Shown piece by piece: positions 6,467-13,167 of a DNA stretch of 15,865 nucleotides. A program made the position numbers and the translations under genes. The DNA is from Oscillospiraceae bacterium. Lineage in GTDB: Bacteria; Bacillota; Clostridia; Oscillospirales; UBA929. The stretch is taken from the NCBI GenBank assembly GCA_031271525.1, contig JAISVO010000129.1, positions 1 to 15,865 on the forward strand, read 5' to 3'. The notes beneath the pieces were generated by a model, which saw only the letters and a list, made by a program, of their open reading frames with translations, had not been told where the DNA came from and did not search any database. Positions within the stretch are counted from its first letter, which is position 1. Each line of letters begins with the position of its first letter.

Positions 6467-7309
6467 TCATCCTCCCGTTTGCCTCAGCGCCTTGGGGATC
6501 GCAAGCAGCAGGTCGCTCGCGGTCATCCCCCTCTCCCCGATTTCCTCCTCGCAAATATCCCCCGCAAGCCCGTGAAGGTATACCCCGGCGGTCGCGGCGT
6601 CGAAGGGGCGCAGCCCTTGGGCGGTCAGCGCGGCGATCAGCCCGGCCAGCACATCCCCGCTGCCGCCCTTGCTGAGCCCCGGCCCTCCGGTGGTGTTTTC
6701 GCGGGTTTCTTCCCCCGGCGCGAACACCAAGGTCCGGTGCCCCTTCAATACCAGAACGCAGGGAACCTTCTTGATGAAAGCCTCTCCGCCCGCTTCCCGC
6801 CCGTCTCCGAGGCCGCCGCCCGCCCGGGCGAATTCGCCCTCATGCGGGGTTAGGACAAGGGGACAGTTCAGTATATGTCCGCGCAGGTTATTTATGCCGT
6901 CCGCGTCGAGGATCAGCGGTTTGTCCAGCGCCGTCAGCGCTCCGACCAGCGTCTCCAAACAAGCGCTCCGCCCCAGTCCCGGACCGCAAACGGTGACATC
7001 CGAACGGCCGGCGTTGTCCAGCGCCCAATCAAGCGCGCCGGCGGACAGCCGCCCCTCGCGGTCGCAGGGGAGGGGAAAGCACATGCACTCGGGAGCTTGC
7101 GCCGCGACTTGGTTCCAAATCACCTCGGGGACGCCCGCCCGGGTCAGCCCCGCGCCGCCCCGTACGGCGGCGAGGGCGCAGAAGGCGGCGGCGCCCGAGT
7201 AGCCGGCGCTTCCGGCGAGAACCAAGACGCGCCCAAAGTCCCCCTTGTGCGAGGTCTTCGGGCGCGGGGGAAGGAGCGTGCTGACAAGTTCGCGCGTGAT
7301 TTCGCGCAC
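6467..7309 (-). CDS. nnrD: ADP-dependent (S)-NAD(P)H-hydrate dehydratase
   Basis: A 280-residue ribokinase-fold enzyme that repairs hydrated NADH and NADPH at the expense of ADP (or ATP). Diagnostic motifs in order are KGDFGRVLVLAGSAGYSGAA near residue 22, GPGLG, LDADGINNL, LTPHEGEFAR and GGPGLSKGGSGDVLAG, which includes the catalytic Asp in GSGD. The start is GTG at 7309 with GAGGTG seven bases upstream. Many clostridial homologues are fusions with an N-terminal epimerase domain (NnrE/YjeF_N) of about 500 residues in total. Here only the dehydratase domain is present, so the epimerase must be encoded elsewhere or be absent. The stop is three bases before the lipoprotein ATG, so the two are tightly coupled. 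Confidence 0.95.
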   Translation of the reverse strand: MREITRELVSTLLPPRPKTSHKGDFGRVLVLAGSAGYSGAAAFCALAAVRGGAGLTRAGVPEVIWNQVAAQAPECMCFPLPCDREGRLSAGALDWALDNAGRSDVTVCGPGLGRSACLETLVGALTALDKPLILDADGINNLRGHILNCPLVLTPHEGEFARAGGGLGDGREAGGEAFIKKVPCVLVLKGHRTLVFAPGEETRENTTGGPGLSKGGSGDVLAGLIAALTAQGLRPFDAATAGVYLHGLAGDICEEEIGERGMTASDLLLAIPKALRQTGG

Positions 7310-7344
7310 GTCGGGTCACCTCTGTTTTACATCAGGTTTTGGCT

Positions 7345-7475
7345 TCATACCGCCGAACCAAGGCTGTTGAACAGCAGCAGAATAAAGAAACCGGCGGCGA
7401 GGAAGGCCCATCGCCGCAGGAGCGGCAGGTCCGTTCCGGGCCGCTGTTCCGGTATCCGCATTCCTGACAAAGCAT
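7345..7475 (-). pseudogene. Small zinc-ribbon plus transmembrane protein, apparently frameshifted
   Basis: From ATG 7475, 12 bases after the DUF6106 stop, the frame reads MLCQECGYRNSGPERTCRSCG. This is a classic N-terminal zinc ribbon (CxxCG, then CxxCG). The same frame then turns into an unlikely sequence ending at 7332. The neighbouring frame at the same point reads RWAFLAAGFFILLLFNSL and then GSAV and a stop (7345-7347), which is a typical single membrane helix. Adding one base between 7413 and 7414 joins them into a coherent 43-residue zinc-ribbon/membrane protein. This suggests a real frameshift or a one-base sequencing error in a GC-rich spot. The ribosome site is weak (GCAGG). If intact it would lie between the DUF6106 gene and nnrD in the same operon. 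The unshifted 47-codon version at 7332-7475 is the alternative. Confidence 0.45.
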
Positions 7476-7487
7476 ACGCCTAGCCTG

Positions 7488-8030
7488 CTACGCCTTAATC
7501 TTACTCCGGATGAAGATCCGGAAGGCATCCAGCATCTTTTCGCTCGGCTCGAAGACCAGCAGGGTGCGGACGCCGTCCTTCGCGTTGAAGACGGCAAACC
7601 ACCGTCCGGCGGAATCCGGGTGGCTGGATACGTCGATCCGGTTCCCGATCGTCTGGGACGAGTATTCGTTCCGGTACTCCTCTTTATACGGCGCGAGGAT
7701 GTCGAAGGAGCGGCAGTCCACCGTCAGCAAGCGCTTCCGGGTGGTCCTGCCCATGATCTTGTCCACGTCCATCTCGCCGTTGGTGACGATGTACTCAAAC
7801 TCCAGATCAAGCCGCCGGAATAGCATCATCAGCCCCCAGCCCGAGCCGATCAGGGTCAGCGGCAGGAGCGACATTAGGTTTACGGTGGCGCCGAAGACCG
7901 CGAAGACCAGCGAAATGATCATCGGCAGGATTGCCGCGACCATAGCGGCGAACAGCAGAAGGATCTTCTGCGCCGTCACCTTCCCGGTGGGGCGCTGTTT
8001 GATCATATGCTCCACAAAGACATCAGCCAC
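7488..8030 (-). CDS. DUF6106 family membrane protein
   Basis: A 180-residue protein using GTG 8030 as start (VADVFVEHMIKQRP). AAGGAGGAG lies 7-8 bases upstream, inside the end of the aminotransferase gene. The longer in-frame extension to 8162 is a low-complexity Arg/Ser shadow of the aminotransferase and is rejected. Residues about 20-65 form two hydrophobic segments. The rest is a PH-like or beta-rich cytoplasmic part with FEYIVTNGEMDVDKIMGR, KRLLTVDCRSFDILAPY and VFEPSEKMLDAFRIFI, which I recognise as the DUF6106 pattern common in Clostridia. The function is unknown. It overlaps the aminotransferase stop by 8 bases, so translation is probably coupled. Confidence 0.85.
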   Translation of the reverse strand: MADVFVEHMIKQRPTGKVTAQKILLLFAAMVAAILPMIISLVFAVFGATVNLMSLLPLTLIGSGWGLMMLFRRLDLEFEYIVTNGEMDVDKIMGRTTRKRLLTVDCRSFDILAPYKEEYRNEYSSQTIGNRIDVSSHPDSAGRWFAVFNAKDGVRTLLVFEPSEKMLDAFRIFIRSKIKA

Positions 8031-9261
8031 GGTTTGTCTCCTCCTTTTCCTCCTTGGCAAGCAGCACGGCGCTGCAGAAAACCTCCATCGCGGTGCGGAG
8101 CTCTTCGATCGGCGGGAAGGTCGGCGCGATCCGGATATTCCGGTCGTCCGGGTCCCTGCCATACGGGAAGGTCGCCCCGGCGGGCGTCAGCGCGACCCCC
8201 GCGTCGGCGCAGAGCTTCACGATCCGCTTCGCGCAGCCCTTGGGCGCGTTGAAACTGACGAAATACCCGCCGAGCGGCGTCGTCCAGAAACAGTCCGGAA
8301 GGCCGGATAGCCCGCGGCGCAGCGCGTCCTCGACGGCGGCGAACTTCGGGCGCAGGATTTCGGCGTGCCGGCGCATATGGGCGTAGACGCCCTCGGCCCC
8401 GCCGAAGAACCGGACGTGCATCAGCTGGCGGAGCTTGTCCGGGCCGATCATTTGCGCCGACAGGCGTTTCTTGACGTACGCGCAGTTCTCCTCGCTGGAC
8501 GCGAGGCAGCTCACGGCGGCCCCCGGGAAACTGACCTTGGAGAAGGAGGTGAACACCAGCGGCATGTGGGGGTTTCCGGCGGCGGCGCACTCCCGGACGA
8601 TGTTCGGGAGCCGGGGGTGCTCGCCCGAAAATTGATGGATGCAGTAGGCGTTGTCCCAGTAAATGCGGAAGTCCTGCGCCGCCGGCTTCAGGTTCGCGAA
8701 ACGCCGCACCGTCTCGTCCGAATAGACGACCCCGCCCGGATTGGAGAAGACCGGGACACACCAGATCCCCTTGACCGACGGGTCGGACGCCACAAGCCGC
8801 TCGACCTCATCCATATTCGGACCGTTCGCGGTCATTCCGACCGGGATCATTTTGATATGGAAATAATCGCAGATGGTGAAGTGCCGGTCATACCCCGGCG
8901 ACGGGCAGAGGAATTTGACCTCCCCTTGGGCGGCCCAAGGCGTATCCTCCCGCACCCCCCGGGACATATTGCTCGCGACGTTGTCAAACATCAGGGCGAG
9001 GGAGGAGTTGTTGCCGACGATCACCTCGCCCGGCGTCAAATCGAGGATGTCCGCGAAGATCCGGCGGATCTCGGGCAGACCGTCCAAAATGCCGTAGGAA
9101 CGGCAGTCCGCGCCGTTTTCCGATAGATAGTCGTCGTCGCCGAGGCAGGTCAGCAGCCCTCGTGACAGGTCGAGCTGCTCCTTGGACGGCACGCCTCTGG
9201 TCATATTGAGGGAAAGCCCGCGTTTTACAAAAGCTTCATACCTTGCCGCTGTTGGGTTCAT
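8023..9261 (-). CDS. Class Ic (MocR-type) PLP-dependent aminotransferase
   Basis: A 412-residue PLP enzyme of the Aminotran_MocR family, many members of which are aspartate aminotransferases. Visible features are GNNSSLALMFDNV (cofactor phosphate region), NPGGVVYSDETV, WDNAYCIHQF (Asp binding the pyridine nitrogen), SFSKVSFPGAAVS with the Schiff-base Lys, and RNIRIAPTFPP with the substrate carboxylate-binding Arg. No helix-turn-helix domain is present, so it is an enzyme and not a MocR regulator. The ATG at 9261 gives the family-like start MNPTAARYEAFVKRGL. A GGAG lies about 13 bases upstream, rather far, and a TTG at 9291 is the less likely alternative. It is the first gene of the minus-strand operon and has its own strong promoter. 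Substrate specificity cannot be read from sequence alone; aspartate/2-oxoglutarate is the default guess. Confidence 0.92.
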   Translation of the reverse strand: MNPTAARYEAFVKRGLSLNMTRGVPSKEQLDLSRGLLTCLGDDDYLSENGADCRSYGILDGLPEIRRIFADILDLTPGEVIVGNNSSLALMFDNVASNMSRGVREDTPWAAQGEVKFLCPSPGYDRHFTICDYFHIKMIPVGMTANGPNMDEVERLVASDPSVKGIWCVPVFSNPGGVVYSDETVRRFANLKPAAQDFRIYWDNAYCIHQFSGEHPRLPNIVRECAAAGNPHMPLVFTSFSKVSFPGAAVSCLASSEENCAYVKKRLSAQMIGPDKLRQLMHVRFFGGAEGVYAHMRRHAEILRPKFAAVEDALRRGLSGLPDCFWTTPLGGYFVSFNAPKGCAKRIVKLCADAGVALTPAGATFPYGRDPDDRNIRIAPTFPPIEELRTAMEVFCSAVLLAKEEKEETNRG

Positions 9262-9308
9262 ACGTTCAACTTCGCTCCTAACAGATCCCAAAGACTTTGA
9301 TGAGGTTT

Positions 9309-9337
9309 ATTGTATCACAGGAACGCCCAAAAATCAA
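9309..9337 (-). promoter_or_regulatory. Promoter of the aminotransferase-nnrD-lipoprotein operon
   Basis: On the minus strand, TTGATT (9332-9337) is 17 bases from TACAAT (9309-9314). TGA just before the -10 box gives an extended -10. Transcription would begin near 9302, leaving a leader of about 40 bases before ATG 9261. Confidence 0.75.
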
Positions 9338-9374
9338 ACGCGCCGTGAAAAATCGTCCGAAACTCAGTGCCAAT

Positions 9375-9385
9375 CGTGTAACACG
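9375..9385. promoter_or_regulatory. Possible operator between the divergent promoters
   Basis: CGTGT-A-ACACG is a perfect 5-bp inverted repeat with a one-base centre. It lies immediately upstream of the -35 box at 9389-9394 and about 38 bases from the opposing -35. A second shorter repeat, CCACA (9392-9396) and TGTGG (9407-9411), spans the spacer of the plus-strand promoter. Either could bind a sugar-responsive regulator, but no regulator gene is in the window and the arms are short. Confidence 0.25.
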
Positions 9386-9388
9386 CTG

Positions 9389-9417
9389 TTGCCACATACA
9401 AGATGCTGTGGTATAAT
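9389..9417 (+). promoter_or_regulatory. Near-consensus promoter of the mannan oligosaccharide operon
   Basis: TTGCCA (9389-9394), a 17-base spacer, then a perfect TATAAT (9412-9417) preceded by TGG (extended -10). Transcription would begin near 9424. The leader of about 56 bases ends in AAAGGA ahead of the GH130 ATG at 9480. Confidence 0.85.
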
Positions 9418-9479
9418 GCTGAAAGGTCAAGACCGGAGGCGGGGCTGTCCGCTTCCATTCAAGAAAGGATGTCGCGAAG

Positions 9480-10508
9480 ATGAGCGAGCGTGTAAAGATT
9501 CTCAACGCGGGCGCAATCCCCAACATGCCTTGGCAGGAAAAACCCTCCGTCCCGCAAAACGGCCCCCTCTGGCGCTATACCGCTAACCCCGTGATCGGAC
9601 GGAATCCCATCCCCGGCGTCGCCCGGGTCTTCAACAGCGCGGTGGTCGCGGCGGACGGGCGCTTTGCCGGCGTCTTCCGGGGCGAACAGACCGACGGCGT
9701 TTCGCACATTTATTGGGGCGAGAGCAAGGACGGCATCCAATGGGAGTTTCAGCCCGAGAAGATCCGGTTCCTAGATGAGGAGGGGAACCCTTTCATGCCC
9801 CACTACGCCTACGACCCGCGCTTCCTAAAGATTGAGGACACCTACTACGCCATCTGGTGTCAGGATTTCTACGGCGCGTCGATCGGGATGGCGAAGACGA
9901 CGGACTTCAAGACCTTCACCCGGCTGGAAAACCCCTTCATCCCGTATAACCGGAACGCGGTTCTCTTCCCCCGGAAGATCAACGGCAATTACATCATGCT
10001 CTCCCGCCCGAGCGACAGCGGGCATACCCCCTTCGGCGACATTTTCGTCAGCGAGAGCCCCGACCTCGTCTATTGGGGCAAACACCGCCACGTCATGGGA
10101 CGGGGCAGCGCGTGGTGGGAATCCCTTAAAATCGGCGGCGGCGCGGCCCCGATCGAGACGACCGAAGGATGGCTCTTGTTCTACCACGGCGTCGCGGGTA
10201 CCTGCAACGGCTACGTCTACAGCATCGGCGGCGCGATCCTCGACATCGACAGCCCGAGCAAGGTGAAATACCGTTCCCGTCACTTCCTCCTCACCCCCGA
10301 GACCGACTATGAGGAGCGGGGGTTTGTCAACAACGTCGTCTTCCCCTGCGCGACCCTCCACGACGCCGACAGCGGGCGGATCGCCGTCTACTACGGCGCG
10401 GCGGACAGCTATGTGGGGCTCGCGTTCACCACGGTCGATGAGGTCGTCGGCTTCATTAAGGAGCACAGCGTGCTGAGCGACGACGACAAGGACCTAGGGA
10501 GACGATGA
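9480..10508 (+). CDS. GH130 beta-1,4-mannooligosaccharide phosphorylase
   Basis: A 342-residue cytoplasmic glycoside phosphorylase that would cleave beta-1,4-mannosyl links with phosphate and release alpha-mannose 1-phosphate. The sequence matches the GH130 subfamily 2 pattern, typified by Ruminococcus albus RaMP2 from memory. In order it has LWRYTANPVIGRNPIP, FNSAVVAADGRFAGVFRGE, YDPRF with the presumed acid Asp near residue 112, FIPYNRNAVLFPRKI, MLSRPSDSGHTPFGDIF, GWLLFYHGVAGTCNGYVYS and IAVYYGAADS. It lacks the longer N-terminus and the sequence pattern of subfamily 1 mannosylglucose phosphorylases. Start: ATG 9480, with an AAAGGA ribosome site about 10 bases upstream. It is the first gene of a four-gene operon, and its stop overlaps the epimerase start (ATGA, 10505-10508). 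Confidence 0.92.
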   Translation: MSERVKILNAGAIPNMPWQEKPSVPQNGPLWRYTANPVIGRNPIPGVARVFNSAVVAADGRFAGVFRGEQTDGVSHIYWGESKDGIQWEFQPEKIRFLDEEGNPFMPHYAYDPRFLKIEDTYYAIWCQDFYGASIGMAKTTDFKTFTRLENPFIPYNRNAVLFPRKINGNYIMLSRPSDSGHTPFGDIFVSESPDLVYWGKHRHVMGRGSAWWESLKIGGGAAPIETTEGWLLFYHGVAGTCNGYVYSIGGAILDIDSPSKVKYRSRHFLLTPETDYEERGFVNNVVFPCATLHDADSGRIAVYYGAADSYVGLAFTTVDEVVGFIKEHSVLSDDDKDLGRR

Positions 10509-11665
10509 TGAGAGAAACCGCAGTAAAGATGCTGGAGGGGAACATCCTCCCTTTCTGGCAGGGGCTGAAGGACGACGAATGCGGCGGTTATTACGGGTTC
10601 ATGGACGGTGAGCTGAACCTAGATAAAGACGCGGTGAAGGGCTGCATCCTGAACAGCCGGATTTTATGGTTCTTCTCCGAAGCGGCGGACGCGCTGGATC
10701 GGAGCGATCTCCTCCCTTACGCCCACTGGGCTTACGCCTTCCTGCGGGAACACTGTATCGACCGGGAGGAGGGCGGCGTCTACTGGTCGGTGACCCGTGA
10801 CGGACGCCCTGAGGACGAGACGAAGCACACCTACAGCCAAGCATTCGCGGTCTACGCCCTTTCGGCTTACTACGAAGCGAGCCGGAATCCGGACGCGCTG
10901 GAGCTCGCCATGCGGATCTTCGCCCTGATAGAGGAGAAGTGCGCCGACCAAGGCGGCTACGGCGAGGCGTTCGACCGGTCTTTTCGCCCGATTGCCAATG
11001 AAAAACTCTCCGAGCACGGCGCCGCCGCGTCCCGGACGATGAACACCCTCCTCCACGTCTTCGAGGCGTACAGCGGCTTGTACCGGGCGTCCAACAGTCC
11101 GGCGGTCGCTCAAAAGATGCGGGGGATTTTGGAGATTTTTCTGGAAAAGGTCCGCAACCCCGGAAAGAAGAGACTGGATGTCTTCTTCGATCAAGATTAC
11201 AACAGCCTGATTGACCTGACCTCCTACGGGCACGACATCGAGGCGTCCTGGCTTCTGGAGTGGGGCGCCGGTTTGCTCGGGGACGACGGACTGAGCGCAA
11301 GGGTCGGCGAGATGTGCTCCGCCCTCGCGGACAAAGTGCTGGCGGAGGGCGTCCGGGAAGGTTCGGCGCGGAATGAGCTGCTGGACGGAGTTACGGACGA
11401 GACCCGGGTCTGGTGGGTGCAGGCCGAAGCGGTCGTCGGATTCCTGCGTATGGCGGAGAAGCGGCCCGGGAACCCGGCGTACCGGCAAGCCGCCGAGGAT
11501 ATTTTGCGGTTCATTGAGGACAAAATCGTGGACAAACGTCCCGGGTCAGAGTGGCTGAACGAGGTGCTCCCCGACGGAACCCGCGCCGGCAAACCGGTTG
11601 TCGGGCCGTGGAAATGCCCCTACCACAACGGACGGATGTGTTTGCGGATCCGGGGGATGCTATGA
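10505..11665 (+). CDS. Cellobiose 2-epimerase (AGE superfamily)
   Basis: A 386-residue (alpha/alpha)6-barrel enzyme that epimerises the reducing-end sugar of beta-1,4-disaccharides, such as cellobiose to glucosyl-mannose or mannobiose to mannosyl-glucose. Key motifs are MNTLLHVFEAY (His184), GHDIEASWLL (His243), WWVQAEAVVGFL and WKCPYHNGRMC (His374). Counted from ATG 10505, these His numbers coincide with the catalytic histidines I recall for the Ruminococcus albus enzyme, which favours this start over the ATG at 10508; that second ATG has better spacing from GGGAG at 10498-10502. The gene overlaps the phosphorylase stop by four bases and the esterase start by four bases (11662-11665). In mannan catabolism the epimerase normally feeds a GH130 phosphorylase, in agreement with this context. 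Confidence 0.93.
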   Translation: MMRETAVKMLEGNILPFWQGLKDDECGGYYGFMDGELNLDKDAVKGCILNSRILWFFSEAADALDRSDLLPYAHWAYAFLREHCIDREEGGVYWSVTRDGRPEDETKHTYSQAFAVYALSAYYEASRNPDALELAMRIFALIEEKCADQGGYGEAFDRSFRPIANEKLSEHGAAASRTMNTLLHVFEAYSGLYRASNSPAVAQKMRGILEIFLEKVRNPGKKRLDVFFDQDYNSLIDLTSYGHDIEASWLLEWGAGLLGDDGLSARVGEMCSALADKVLAEGVREGSARNELLDGVTDETRVWWVQAEAVVGFLRMAEKRPGNPAYRQAAEDILRFIEDKIVDKRPGSEWLNEVLPDGTRAGKPVVGPWKCPYHNGRMCLRIRGML

Positions 11666-13167
11666 GCGGGCGGCTGCGCGTTGCGGCGGTTTTTTCCGAC
11701 CGCATGATTCTCCAGCGGGAGAAACCCTTCCCCGTTTTCGGCGAGGCGCCGGACGGGGCGGAAGTCTCGGTTACGGCGGGGGGGATCACCCGCACCGGGA
11801 AGGCGTCGGGCGGTCTCTTCCGGGTTGTGATGCCGCCGCAGGGCGTCGGTAAACCCTGCCGAATAACGGTCCGCTGCGGGGATGAGGAGGTCGTCTTCCG
11901 AGACGTCCTGTTTGGAGACGTATGGCTCGCCGGGGGGCAGAGCAATATGGAGTTTCCCCTTCGGGACGCGAAGGACGGCCCCGCGGAAGCGGCAAGGGCG
12001 GACGACCCCCTGCTGCGGGTCTACAACGTGCCCCGCTGCGCGAAGCCGGGGGACGAATTGGAAGAAGCCGAGCGGGGCGCGAGCTGGAAAGTCTGCACCG
12101 GCGAAGACGCGCTGGACACCTCGGCGGTCGCCTATTGGTTCGCGAAAGAGATCCGCGCCGAAGTCGGCGTCCCGATCGGGATCATCGGGTGCAACTGGGG
12201 CGGCACCTCCGCCTCCGTGTGGATCGGCCGGGAGAAACTGGAGCGATTGGCTTCGGGGGCAAGCTTTATCTCGGACTATAACCGCCGGGGCGGAGACAGA
12301 AGCGAGGAAGAGTACCAAAAGGTTATGGAGGAATACAACCGGGTGTACATGGCTTGGAAAGAGAAGAGCGACGCCCTCTGGGCAAAGGACCCCAAGACCC
12401 CGTGGCGGGTGATCATTGAGGAATGCGGGGAGAACCCGTGGCCCCAGCCCCCCGGGCCGTCGTCCCCTTTCCGTCCCTGCGGGCTGCACGAAACGATGCT
12501 GGGCCGGGTCGCGCCGCTGGCGCTTAAGGGATTCCTCTATTATCAGGGCGAGGAGGACTGGAGCCGGAGCGGCGACTACTTCGACTGGATGTGCGCTCTG
12601 ATCAACCAGTGGCGGGAGGACTTCCGTGACGAGACCCTGCCCTTCCTCTTCGTCCAGCTTCCGATGTACGATTCCAGCGAGAACGTGGAAAAAGGGTGGA
12701 TCGGGGAGGAATGGCCCCGCCTCCGGGAGGCGCAGCGGAAGGTGAGCCGGTTTGTTCGCAATACCGGGCTGGCGGTTATCCCCGACTGCGGGGAACTGGA
12801 TAACATCCACCCGGCCGATAAGGAGCCGGTGGGTCACCGCTTGGCTCTCCAAGCGCTGAAAAAGGTTTACGGCCGGGATGCCGAAGCCGACGCCCCCGCC
12901 GTGACGCACATCATGAGGGACGGGGACGAGGCGGTCGTCACCTTTGACAAGCCGGTTGAGCTGCGCGGGGACGGCGGGGTGTTCGAGGTCGCCGGCGTCT
13001 CCGGCGTTTTTGCCGAAGCCGTCGCCGTGCGCGCCGAGGGGAACACGCTGCGGATGTCGTCAAACACAACGCCCGCCGCCGTACGGTATTGCTGGCGGGC
13101 ATACTGCGCCGCGCCGCTGTACGGCGTCAACGGGCTGCCGGTCTCGCCGTTCCGGGGGGATCTATGA
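11662..13167 (+). CDS. SASA-family carbohydrate acetylesterase (sialate O-acetylesterase-like)
   Basis: A 501-residue SGNH-type esterase (sialate O-acetylesterase family, PF03629). The N-terminal beta domain (about residues 1-85) contains VAAVFSDRMILQREKPFPVFG, typical of the family. The catalytic domain has GDVWLAGGQSNMEFPL with the nucleophile Ser94, the block GCNWGGTSASVWI, YYQGEEDW, and the D-N-I-H pair with Asp380 and His383. A small C-terminal beta domain ends SPFRGDL. No signal peptide is seen, so it is cytoplasmic and would act on imported oligosaccharides. ATG 11662 overlaps the epimerase stop and follows GGGGGA; the in-frame extension back to 11551 lies inside the epimerase gene and is rejected. 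Removal of O-acetyl groups from mannooligosaccharides is inferred from context; sialate or xylan substrates are alternatives. Confidence 0.9.
   Translation: MSGRLRVAAVFSDRMILQREKPFPVFGEAPDGAEVSVTAGGITRTGKASGGLFRVVMPPQGVGKPCRITVRCGDEEVVFRDVLFGDVWLAGGQSNMEFPLRDAKDGPAEAARADDPLLRVYNVPRCAKPGDELEEAERGASWKVCTGEDALDTSAVAYWFAKEIRAEVGVPIGIIGCNWGGTSASVWIGREKLERLASGASFISDYNRRGGDRSEEEYQKVMEEYNRVYMAWKEKSDALWAKDPKTPWRVIIEECGENPWPQPPGPSSPFRPCGLHETMLGRVAPLALKGFLYYQGEEDWSRSGDYFDWMCALINQWREDFRDETLPFLFVQLPMYDSSENVEKGWIGEEWPRLREAQRKVSRFVRNTGLAVIPDCGELDNIHPADKEPVGHRLALQALKKVYGRDAEADAPAVTHIMRDGDEAVVTFDKPVELRGDGGVFEVAGVSGVFAEAVAVRAEGNTLRMSSNTTPAAVRYCWRAYCAAPLYGVNGLPVSPFRGDL

Noticed and set aside
5864..6853. Plus-strand open frame of 329 codons across the lipoprotein and nnrD genes
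   Set aside because: It begins inside the terminator hairpin and spans two recognised minus-strand genes; the translation is basic and low in structure.
11620..12909. Minus-strand open frame of 429 codons opposite the esterase gene
   Set aside because: The plus strand encodes a clear SASA esterase with GQSN and DNIH motifs; the antisense frame is a high-GC artefact.
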